The notes under the pieces were generated by a model, which made no database searches, was not told the DNA's origin, and was given only the letters and a program-made list of their open reading frames with translations. From Sipunculus nudus (lineage: Eukaryota > Annelida > Sipuncula > Golfingiida > Sipunculidae): DNA of 64,000 bases. Below, piece after piece: positions 1 through 8,500 of the stretch (the first letter of the stretch is position 1; every line of letters starts with the position of its first letter). A program made the translations under genes and the position numbers. The DNA lies in assembly GCA_026874595.1 (NCBI GenBank), contig CM049307.1, forward strand, positions 1,575,579 to 1,639,578, read 5' to 3'.

Positions 1-168
1 TTCTACGTCACTGTTGTTTAGTAAGGCTGGCTACCTTATATTCTACATCACTGTTGTTTAACAATGCTTGACACCTTAAGTTCTACATCACTGTTGTTTA
101 ACAATGCTTGCCACCTTATGTTCTACATCACTGTTGTTAAACAATGCTTGCCACCTTATATTCTACAT
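1..168. repeat. 40-bp minisatellite, about 4 copies
   Basis: Four consecutive 40-bp units begin at 1, 41, 81 and 121, each starting TTCTAC(A/G)TCACTGTTGTT and ending in ACCTTAT(A/G). A partial fifth start lies at 161-168. The first copy is the most diverged (GTAAGGCTGG where the others have ACAATGCTTG). The array reaches the window edge, so it may be longer to the left. It is unrelated to the 38-bp satellite. It has no coding potential and probably lies in an intron of the gene whose exon follows at 798. Confidence 0.9.
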
Positions 169-797
169 ATTATGATTCTTTGCAACAATAAAATTGAGAA
201 TTGGATTGAAAGGCAATACTCAAATTATTGAAGATCCCATAGTTATTAATAGGCCTTAAAACTTTATTCAAGAGAAAAACAAATAGCATCTTCCAGAGGG
301 AGAATCTTGAAAGTTTGTACCTGACGACTGGGTTGCACGTGTTCATTGATTTTGGCATGAAAATGAATCAAGTTACAACGTTACCGTTTAATGGCTAAAC
401 GCTGTTTATAGATATGGATAGATTTATGGATAAAATGATTTGTCGTGTATAATATACAGGAATGAACTCCGATCGTAAGGATTTCTGTTGAAGTATACAG
501 CAACAGCCGGCAAAAGAATATACGGGCATATAAAGGAAGGCCTATTTATTAATTTATTTATGTGTCATCTGTAATTTGAATGAGTATAAAATCTAATAAT
601 TAAGACCTACATATGTAACGTTTCTATTTATCTTTTTCCTGTATAATAACCATTAGAAAATTGTTTTATTTTTCACGGAAAAAGGGTCTTACAAAGTCTT
701 ACAAAGGTCTTACTTTTGGAAATTGAAAAGGTGCAAGAACCCTGGATCTATGTTTCCCATGGCATTTGATGCATGTTTGTATACATTGACATTTCAG
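169..797. other. non-coding, presumed intron upstream of exon A
   Basis: This stretch is AT-rich. I see no exon of the xanthine dehydrogenase family here; the segment that would precede exon A is not found on the + strand, so that exon should lie before the window. The open frames here (170-358 minus, 699-914 minus, 723-911 plus) have no recognisable protein sequence. The last bases, ending ACATTTCAG at 797, serve as the 3' splice site of exon A, with a rather weak pyrimidine tract. Confidence 0.6.
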
Positions 798-921
798 CCT
801 GAACCCACTGATAGACGTTGGACAGGTAGAGGGTGCCTTTGTCATGGGAATGGGGTACCTGTTATGGGAAGAGTTAATCAGAGATCCAAAAACGGGTCGC
901 CTTCTGACTGACAATGTTTCT
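798..921 (+). CDS. exon A of a xanthine dehydrogenase/aldehyde oxidase-like gene
   Basis: This internal exon encodes part of the C-terminal molybdenum-cofactor-binding half of a molybdo-flavoenzyme. Such enzymes hydroxylate purines or aldehydes in the cytosol or peroxisome. The exon is 124 nt: one base completing a split codon, then 41 codons in frame from 799. The peptide begins [14 protein letters not shown], continues with a GMGY segment and [11 protein letters not shown], and ends TDNVS. LNPxIDxGQxEGAF is a hallmark of the family; animal xanthine dehydrogenases have LNPAIDIGQIEGAF-like sequence here. The exon is bounded by ATTTCAG (791-797) and by a GTGAGT donor at 922-927. Its phase-0 end joins exon B to give VSTYKMP, matching the family's STYKIP. 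The open frame called at 723-911 uses another frame and is spurious. Xanthine dehydrogenase and aldehyde oxidase cannot be told apart from this segment. Confidence 0.88.
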
Positions 922-1229
922 GTGAGTCTCTCATGTCTAGATTATTGTGCTTTGTATTTTTGTTGTATGTATATGTTAATCAGTGTTTTTGGTAATGTAT
1001 GTTAATAAATCTTTATGGTAATACATTTTGTTTTATATTCAGTCATTATTTTAATGAGGTACTTAGAAATAACTGCATATTAACAGCTGTTAATTTCCTT
1101 GTAGTATGTGTATTTGTATTTGATATATTTTATGTTCATTTATAATTAATTATACATATTTTCTTGTGAAGAGTACCAGTTTATATTGTCTTTTTCTTCT
1201 TCATTCCAAGCAGCTTGAAGTTTATACAA

Positions 1230-1450
1230 TTTTTAGCTCAGCTAACTATAAGTCATCTGAGCTATATTTATGGTCCATTGTCTGTCCATCCATCTGTTCA
1301 TCTGTCCATCTCTTAGACTGATACATTTTGAAACTAATAGTCCTATGAATCCAAAATTTGGCATACTGCTAGGTTTCCCCAAGATCTCCTACCAAACTGA
1401 AAACTAGGTCACTGTGACTTCGTTCTCCTTTAAGAAATAAGGGAAAACCC
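1230..1450. repeat. degenerate interspersed repeat with AGCTCA and GTCTGTCCATC motifs
   Basis: The block starts TTTTTAGCTCAGCTAAC, has CATCTGAGCT just after it (an imperfect inverted pair), then a GTCTGTCCATC-rich stretch, then GGTCACTGTGAC. I recall this order of motifs from abundant non-coding repeats in bivalve and gastropod introns. That is memory of a repeat style, not a search result. No open frame or clear ends are visible, so the element class is unknown. Confidence 0.45.
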
Positions 1451-1689
1451 TCAATTTTCCATTAAAAACCTATTATCACACTTCAGGACTGTCTAATATC
1501 AAAACCACTCATCTGTATTTCTTCATATTTACCATAAATATCCCTATATTGTTCCTATGTACATGCCGAAATTACATCAGTTTTACATAATTTGTTAAAG
1601 GTTATGGGCCCAAATATAATGCACTTTGTTAAAAATCAGGAACGACATTTATTCACTTAACATTATAAGTGTTGAAGCTAGAGACTTTT

Positions 1690-2060
1690 TAAGCGAACCT
1701 GTCAGCTTATGCAATGGTGTGGCGTCATCTGTCGTCTGTACGTTAACCCATACTATCTTGAACACTGCAAGATTTAGCATCATAAAATTTTATGCAAAAA
1801 ATTAATCATCTAAAAAAACTCTATCAGATTTTGCTTATTTTTTGGCTAACTGCATTTTCTTAGATTTTATAGGGGAAAAGCTGAAAAAGCTTAAAAAATT
1901 TTCTTCTCCGAAACTGTTCAGCGAAATTGTCCAATATTTTAAAGAAATGATTCCTGGAACAATCTCTCTCAAGTTTGTTCGAATGGTTTAAGTTTGGTGA
2001 TTTTTGGCCGAGTTACAAGAAGTTGAACTAAGTCATCTGTCCAAAAAAGCATACTAAAAT
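1690..2060. repeat. second degenerate interspersed repeat (mollusc-intron style)
   Basis: This holds GGCGTCATCTGTCGTCTGTACG followed after a gap by TTCTTCTCCGAAACTGTTCAGCGAAATT and by AAGTTTGGTGATTTTTGGCC in weaker form. The pattern of a GTCGTC-rich start, then an 'ttctcc gaaact' segment, recalls common mollusc non-autonomous repeats. It is heavily mutated and non-coding. Boundaries are approximate. Confidence 0.4.
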
Positions 2061-2089
2061 TACAATCTCAGAAATGGCTTGAGCTATCA

Positions 2090-2740
2090 TCACCAAATTT
2101 TATGCCAATGTTGGTCACATGAGTCATATCTGAACTTGAGGTATTGGTGGCGCCAGCTACATTGATCTGTTTTTTACAAGCAAAAATGTAATTTTAAACT
2201 CTTAGAGCTTATACACTGATTTATGATGAAACTGTTAGGCTGATTTGACAACATGATGAGTTTCAGCAGCCAAGTTAAAGGGTCACTCAGTACAACCAGG
2301 TGGGGTCCAGACATCATCATGGCAACTGACCTGGCTCTGGGGGTGTCTAGACAATGTGTCTAGACGTCTAGACACAGCGTTTCTTGGATAGTTTTCTTGA
2401 TTTTGTGGCAGGTGGCACCACCTACATTTATGAATATGCTGCAGACATTCAGGCTTATATTTCAGGACTGGTTTCACATTTGAAATTTTGCATGTGTATA
2501 GATCTCACATGGCTCTTAATCATACACAAAAGTGGTGGCGCGACCTGCCACCATTTTTGCACAGCGTCCGTCTGTTTGTCTGCCATGGGCTAAAATCACT
2601 CATCTCAGTAGTGGTTTGACTTATCTGCCTAAAATTTTGCATGTTTATACATCTTGGACAGCTTTCTGGATTTTATGGTAGGTGGCGCAACCTACATACA
2701 CATTTCGGCTGCAGACACCCAGGCTATTATGCAACACACC
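2090..2740. repeat. degenerate direct repeats around GGTGGCRC cores
   Basis: Related segments carry a GGTGGC core at 2146, 2411, 2534 and 2681, often preceded by an AAATTTTGCATG-like box (2482, 2632) and followed by CTACAT. The clearest pair is 2379-2460 and 2651-2735, which share CTTGGA.AG.TTTCT.GATTTT, the GGTGGC core, GCTGCAGACA and CAGGCT. This is an old local duplication with unit spacing of about 125-270 bp. The open frames at 2384-2593 and 2641-2883 run through these repeats and are not considered genes. Confidence 0.6.
2355..2376. repeat. 22-bp perfect palindrome
   Basis: The arm TGTGTCTAGAC (2355-2365) is followed directly by its exact reverse complement (2366-2376), with no spacer. 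A further partial copy of the arm, GTGTCTAGACA, lies just upstream at 2343-2353. It could form a cruciform. No function can be assigned. Confidence 0.85.
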
Positions 2741-2960
2741 TCACTCTATTTCCCCTTGTCACACAATCCATGCCTAACTTCACCCGTCCCACTCTGATTT
2801 TGGCGGATACAAGTAGTCGCTTTTTGACTTCCCGTATTCAAGTTTTTGTGTTGTGTGCGAACATGCTAGAATTTCAGCAGTGATGTTTGTTTAATTGTTT
2901 CTTGTTCTAAGTGTTTAGTACTTGCATTATTCATATACATGTTACACATGTTCTTGAAAA

Positions 2961-3140
2961 AGTAATGGTCAAACATTGAAGCATTATACCTGGTGTAATC
3001 TTATTCACAGGTTTGCATTAGGCTTGTAGGCCTTGCTCATATACATGAGAAGTAATGGTCCAGCATTGAAGCATTATACCCGGTGTATTTCCCAATGCAC
3101 AGGTTCGCATTAGGCCTGTAGGTCTTGTTTCAGGTATATA
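2961..3140. repeat. 90-bp tandem duplication
   Basis: Two adjacent copies start AGTAATGGTC at 2961 and 3051. Both continue with CATTGAAGCATTATACC, GGTGTA, CACAGGTT and GCATTAGGC.TGTAGG. They have diverged by scattered substitutions, so the duplication is not recent. It is non-coding and intronic. Confidence 0.85.
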
Positions 3141-3947
3141 AATTTATTTAAACCAGATTCAATTGTATACCCAAAATTAGATTTTATAACTTATGGCATT
3201 AATATAAAATCAGTACCTTAAATTATGCCCAACTTTGACTAAGACACCTTTTTTCCTGTAGGGACATTTGATTTAATTTTCACTGCAGGTACACATAAGA
3301 TTTAATCTGTTAAATTCTGAAAATTGAAAATAAAAGCTAAAAAATTAGGCTGTTTATTGAGGGTTTTTTTTTTAGGAGGCTCTTTTGTATTAATTTGCAT
3401 TGTCAAGATCAATGTTGCCCATTTCTGGTCACAACAACCCTGCGTTGGTACCTTATCATCCATACAACACTGGTCAAGCACCCCTGCTGGCACAGGTGTA
3501 CAGTTAATCTCATGTAACCTCATTATTATGTATTACATTAATTGGTTTTGTTTGAACTGTATTTCTTTAACTGTAAGGCTGTTTCCACCCGAATGTACAA
3601 AATTTTTCTTGAAATAGTAATTCAATCAGTATTCCATGAGATGACATGTTGTGGTATTTTTCAAGAAATTAATTTCCTTTTAAATAATTAAAGCAAATTA
3701 AAATATAATATAACCCATCAGTAGACATAATTTGATAATATATGAGCCAAATCATGGATAAATAGAAGTGCAATTTAGAATTGTGAATTCTGAATCAAGT
3801 GTTATTTTAAAATATTTATTATTTTGGAAATCTAAAAAATATATTTTATAAAAAAAAATTAATACATCTGTGTGCATAATGTGATGTTACCTGACCAAAT
3901 TAGCTATAAATGTTGATGCAATTTACAATTATGAATCAACTCAAATA

Positions 3948-3950
<3 letters not shown>

Positions 3951-3985
<35 letters not shown>
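3951..3985. repeat. (AT)n microsatellite, about 17 repeats
   Basis: A pure AT dinucleotide run. It forms the left border of a compositionally distinct block that ends at the second (AT)n tract at 4433. Confidence 0.95.
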
Positions 3986-3986
<1 letters not shown>

Positions 3987-4010
3987 CTCTGAAGAAAAAC
4001 AACACTGTTA

Positions 4011-4058
4011 ATTCACAACAGTCTGTTTCATGGGATGCGACCCGATCATCAGGTGAAT
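4011..4058 (-). ncRNA. degenerate hammerhead-ribozyme-like motif
   Basis: On the minus strand the order is ATTCAC (stem I), CTGATGA (core, 4046-4052), a GGG...CCC hairpin as a weakened stem II, GAAAC (core, 4025-4029), ACA-GAC-TGT (3-bp stem III), a cleavage-position T, then GTGAAT (4011-4016), which is fully complementary to ATTCAC. This order matches a type I hammerhead with the very short stem III typical of metazoan retroelement ribozymes. Bases next to the core in stem II do not pair well (U/U and C/A), so activity is doubtful. The match was read by eye. Confidence 0.5.
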
Positions 4059-4128
4059 GTGGTTAGAATGAAGCTAACGGCGTGGTTTGAAAAGCCGAGG
4101 CTTTACGAGATTATGCTTTGTGCGATTC

Positions 4129-4147
4129 GGGGGGGGGGGGGGGGGGG
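4129..4147. repeat. poly(G) run of 19
   Basis: Nineteen consecutive G residues on the + strand inside the insertion-like block. Such runs are prone to length errors in sequencing and could form a quadruplex. Confidence 0.9.
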
Positions 4148-4429
4148 CATGTGAAAGACTGACACTGATCCTATTGTCCTCGGGTGCACAATAGGATTGG
4201 TCGGGGTACACGTGCGATACTGGAACATAACAGGGCGGGGCAATGAGGTTATAATTGTTGTAAATTTTATATATAATACAAAGATATATACCAGGATGCT
4301 CAATAGCATATTGAACCGATTTCTAATAGGGTCTTGGAAGTAGTGAACATATCAGTATACACATATACTATGAACCGCTCTGGCCTAGTCTGTAGGCCAT
4401 AGAGCACTTTACATCGAGGGTAACACTAC

Positions 4430-4432
<3 letters not shown>

Positions 4433-4487
<55 letters not shown>
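4433..4487. repeat. (AT)n microsatellite, about 27 repeats
   Basis: A pure AT run, longer than the one at 3951 and forming the right border of the insertion-like block. Confidence 0.95.
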
Positions 4488-4490
<3 letters not shown>

Positions 4491-4913
4491 TTATAAACTT
4501 TAAAAAAATTTGATGTAAATGAGAATCTAATGCAAACATTTGTTCATTATTTTCCTGCCTCATCAGAATTGGAATTAAAGTGATTTGCTCTGTTTTTCCA
4601 TCTCTTTGTCTGATTTTAAATATTTAATAATTATGAATAAACTTTTTTTTCCTGTAAGCACTGTGTATTTAATTTCATATCCTGTATGTATATTTTAGGG
4701 TGTTCTAACTCCCACAATTCCCTCCTGGCCATTTAGTCCTTGCACCTGAGCACTGGGGACAATAGTTTTATTGCAACTACCTAAAATTTATTAAATAAAG
4801 AAATTAATTATATACAGAGGAACAGAGGTGTTGTAACTCCCATCATTATCTCCTCCACTTCAATTTAACATTTTAAATGATTATCACTGTACAGACAGCA
4901 CCTCCTGCATTAA
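4488..4913. other. AT-rich intron sequence with an imperfect duplication
   Basis: No gene is seen. Two related segments, at about 4698-4730 (GGGTGTTCTAACTCCCAC) and 4825-4860 (GAGGTGTTGTAACTCCCAT), suggest a decayed duplication 127 bp apart. AATAAA-like words occur but nothing supports a transcript end here. Confidence 0.5.
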
Positions 4914-5374
4914 TCATTCATATTGTATGTGGACATCGTGTTGACATCATTCATATGTTTGTCATATATATATATGACATATATTCATCGTTCATATTGC
5001 TTGTGGACTTCATATGTTGACATCATTCTTTTGTGTGTGGACATCAATTGTTGACATCATTCATATTGTGTGTGGACTTCATATGTTGACATCATTCATA
5101 TTGTGTGTGGACTTCATCTGTTGATATTATTTATAATATGTGTGGACATCATATGTTGACATCATTCATATTGAATGTGGACTTCATATGTTGACATCAT
5201 TCATATTGTGCGTGGACTTCATATGTTGACATCATTCATATTGTGTGTAGCCATCATATGTTGACATCATTCATATTGCGTGTTGACTTCATCTGATGAT
5301 ATAATTTATATTGTGTGTGGACTTTCATGTTGACATCATTCAAATTGTCTGTGGACTTCATATTTTGACATCAG
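4914..5374. repeat. 35-bp minisatellite, about 13 copies
   Basis: The repeated unit contains TTGACATCATTCATATTG followed by TGTGTGGACTTCATATG, 35 bp in most copies. Copies vary: some have GGACATC for GGACTTC, some TGATATTATTTAT, and the left end carries extra ATATAT around 4964-4985. The last copy ends GACATCAG at 5374, only 31 bp before exon B. It is unrelated in sequence to the 38-bp satellite on the other side of exon B. Confidence 0.88.
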
Positions 5375-5405
5375 GGAGGAATTCTAAGGGTTATCATTAT
5401 TTCAG

Positions 5406-5502
5406 ACATATAAAATGCCGATGGCAAAGGACATTCCAGTGGACTTCAGAGTGAATCTGCTAAAAGGGTATCCAAATCCTTTGGGCTGTACACCTGCTAA
5501 AG
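5406..5502 (+). CDS. exon B of the xanthine dehydrogenase/aldehyde oxidase-like gene
   Basis: This is a 97-nt exon, 32 codons plus one base, open throughout in the frame continued from exon A. It begins TYKMPMAKDIPVDFRVNLLKG and ends with PNPLG then CTPAK, and the last G starts the next codon. Family members read STYKIP...IPIEFRVSLLR..PN....SKAVGEPP here, so the split codon fits the Ala of the expected KAVGEPP. Its acceptor is TTATTTCAG (5397-5405) and its donor is AAAG|GTAATC at 5503. The exon carrying the catalytic Glu of VGEPP must lie beyond 64000, giving an intron of at least 58,498 bp. If the intron were retained, the frame would stop at TGA 5562-5564, before the active-site Glu. The last 13 exon bases are the source of the 38-bp satellite. 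No broken frame is seen, but whether the gene is still expressed cannot be told. Confidence 0.87.
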
Positions 5503-5527
5503 GTAATCACAACAAATGTGTACTGAT
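5490..5527 (+). repeat. founder-like first unit spanning the exon B 5' splice site
   Basis: Thirteen exon bases (ACACCTGCTAAAG) and 25 intron bases (GTAATCACAACAAATG and on) make exactly one 38-bp period. Without gaps it matches the array consensus at 31 of 38 positions. The differences are at unit positions 6, 16, 18, 19, 22, 29 and 32. The next unit, 5528-5565, has AAACCAGTTAATTGTTAAT and is intermediate. Its TAATTGTTAAT feature recurs only rarely inside the array (near 19478 and 41020). Confidence 0.9.
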
Positions 5528-8500
5528 AAACCAGTTAATTGTTAATACTACAAATATGCACTGATACACCAGCTAAAGGTTAATACTACAAATGTGCACT
5601 GATACACCAGCTAAAGGTTAATACTACAAATATGCACTGATACACCAGCTAAAGGTTAATACTACAAATATGCACTGATACACCAGCTAAAGGTTAATAC
5701 TACAAATATGCACTGATACACCAGCTAAAGGTTAATACTACAAATATGCACTGATACACCAGCTAAAGGTTAATACTACAAATATGCACTGATACACCAG
5801 CTAAAGGTTAATACTACAAATATGCACTGATACACCAGCTAAAGGTTAATACTACAAATATGCACTGATACACCAGCTAAAGGTTAATACTACAAATATG
5901 CACTGATACACCAGCTAAAGGTTAATACTACAAATATGCACTGTTACACCAGCTAAAGGTAATACTACAAATATGCACTGATACACCAGCTAAAGGTTAA
6001 TACTACAAATATGCACTGATACACCAGCTAAAGGTTAATACTACAAATATGCACTGATACACCAGCTAAAGGTTAATACTACAAATATGCACTGATACAC
6101 CAGCTAAAGGTTAATACTACAAATATGCACTGTTACACCAGCTAAAGGTAATACTACAAATATGCACTGATACACCAGCTAAAGGTTAATACTACAAATA
6201 TGCACTGATACACCAGCTAAAGGTTAATACTACAAATATGCACTGATACACCAGCTAAAGGTTAATACTACAAATATGCACTGATACACCAGCTAAAGGT
6301 TAATACTACAAATATGCACTGATACACCAGCTAAAGGTTAATACTACAAATATGTACTGATACACCAGCTAAAGGTTAATACTACAAATATGCACTGATA
6401 CACCAGCTAAAGGTTAATACTACAAATATGCACTGATACACCAGCTAAAGGTTAATACTACAAATATGCACTGATACACCAGCTAAAGGTTAATACTACA
6501 AATATGCACTGTTACACCAGCTAAAGGTTAATACTACAAATATGCACTGATACACCAGCTAAAGGTTAATACTACAAATATGCTCTGATACACCAGCTAA
6601 AGGTTAATACTACAAATATGTACTGATACACCAGCTAAAGGTTAATACTACAAATATGCACTGATACACCAGCTAAAGGTTAATACTACAAATATGCACT
6701 GATACACCAGCTAAAGGTTAATACTACAAATATGCACTGATACACCAGCTAAAGGTTAATACTACAAATATGCACTGATACACCAGCTAAAGGTTAATAC
6801 TACAAATATGTACTGATACACCAGCTAAAGGTTAATACTACAAATATGCACTGATACACCAGCTAAAGGTTAATGCTACAAATATGCACTGATACACCAG
6901 CTAAAGGTTAATACTACAAATATGCACTGATACACCAGCTAAAGGTTAATGCTACAAATATGCACTGATACACCAGCTAAAGGTTAATACTACAAATATG
7001 CACTGATACACCAGCTAAAGGTTAATACTACAAATATGCACTGATACACCAGCTAAAGGTTAATACTACAAATATGCACTGATACACCAGCTAAAGGTTA
7101 ATACTACAAATATGCACTGATACACCAGCTAAAGGTTAATACTACAAATATGCACTGATACACCAGCTAAAGGTTAATACTACAAATATGCACTGATACA
7201 CCAGCTAAAGGTTAATACTACAAATATGCACTGAAACACCAGCTAAAGGTTAATACTACAAATATGCACTGATACACCAGCTAAAGGTTAATACTACAAA
7301 TATGCACTGATACACCAGCTAAAGGTTAATACTACAAATATGCACTGATACACCAGCTAAAGGTTAATACTACAAATATGCACTGATACACCAGCTAAAG
7401 GTTAATACTACAAATATGCACTGATACACCAGCTAAAGGTTAATACTACAAATATGCACTGATACACCAGTTGAAGGTTAATACAACAAATATGCACTGA
7501 TACACCAGCTAAAGGTTAATACTACAAATATGCACTGTTACACCAGCTAAAGGTTAATACTACAAATATGCACTGATACACCAGCTAAAGGTTAATGCTA
7601 CAAATATGCACTGATACACCAGCTAAAGGTTAATACTACAAATATGCACTGATACACCAGCTAAAGGTTAATACTACAAATATGCACTGATACACCAGCT
7701 AAAGGTTAATACTACAAATATGCACTGATACACCAGCTAAAGGTTAATACTACAAATATGCACTGATACACCAGCTAAAGGTTAATACTACAAATATGCA
7801 CTGATACACCAGCTAAAGGTTAATACTACAAATATGCACTGATACACCAGTTGAAGGTTAATACAACAAATATGCACTGATACACCAGCTAAAGGTTAAT
7901 ACTACAAATATGCACTGTTACACCAGCTAAAGGTTAATACTACAAATATGCACTGATACACCAGCTAAAGGTTAATGCTACAAATATGCACTGATACACC
8001 AGCTAAAGGTTAATACTACAAATATGCACTGATACACCAGCTAAAGGTTAATACTACAAATATGCACTGATACACCAGCTGAAGGGTAATACTACAAATA
8101 TGCACTGATACACCAGCTAAAGGTTAATACTACAAATATGCACTGTTACACCAGCTAAAGGTTAATACTACAAATATGCACTGATACACCAGCTAAAGGT
8201 TAATACTACAAATATGCACTGATACACCAGCTAAAGGTTAATACTACAAATATGCACTGATACACCAGCTAAAGGTTAATACTACAAATATGCACTGATA
8301 CACCAGCTAAAGGTTAATACTACAAATATGCACTGATACACCAGCTAAAGGTTAATACTACAAATATGCACTGATACACCAGCTAAAGGTTAATACTACA
8401 AATATGCACTGTTACACCAGCTAAAGGTTAATATTACAAATATGCACTGATACACCAGCTAAAGGTTAATACTACAAATATGCACTGATACACCAGCTAA

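Larger units (their letters stand above)
3986..4432. mobile_element. insertion-like block between two (AT)n tracts
   Basis: About 450 bp, richer in GC than its surroundings and enclosed by (AT)n tracts at 3951-3985 and 4433-4487. It contains a hammerhead-like motif on the minus strand at 4011-4058 and a 19-base G run. No transposase or reverse transcriptase frame is present; the minus frame 4103-4309 is not recognisable. Hammerhead motifs are known in Penelope-like elements and in small non-autonomous retroelements (retrozymes), so a decayed copy of such an element is plausible. Terminal repeats or target-site duplications could not be defined because the borders are simple sequence. Confidence 0.4.
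922..5405 (+). other. intron between exons A and B (4,484 bp)
   Basis: The intron begins GTGAGT and ends TTATTTCAG, and it joins two exons that are consecutive in family alignments, with phase 0 on both sides. It holds old interspersed repeats, microsatellites, an insertion-like block and a 35-bp minisatellite, each listed separately. Stretches 922-1229, 1451-1689 and 3141-3950 are AT-rich and show nothing I can name. The open frames inside it (2283-2477, 2384-2593, 2641-2883, 3302-3523, 3324-3617, 4103-4309) lie in repeats or lack any recognisable protein pattern. Confidence 0.8.

Noticed and set aside
723-911. 62-residue + strand open frame and the overlapping minus frame 699-914
   Set aside because: The real coding frame here is a different one, entering at 799 and matching the oxidase family; these are shadows.
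2961-3140. tRNA-derived SINE promoter boxes (GGTTCGCATTAGG)
   Set aside because: Only a weak B-box-like word is present, with no matching A box at the right distance and no tRNA-like fold.
3302-3617. Overlapping open frames on both strands (97 and 73 residues)
   Set aside because: Neither product shows a recognisable domain, and the region is intronic and AT-rich with a long T run.
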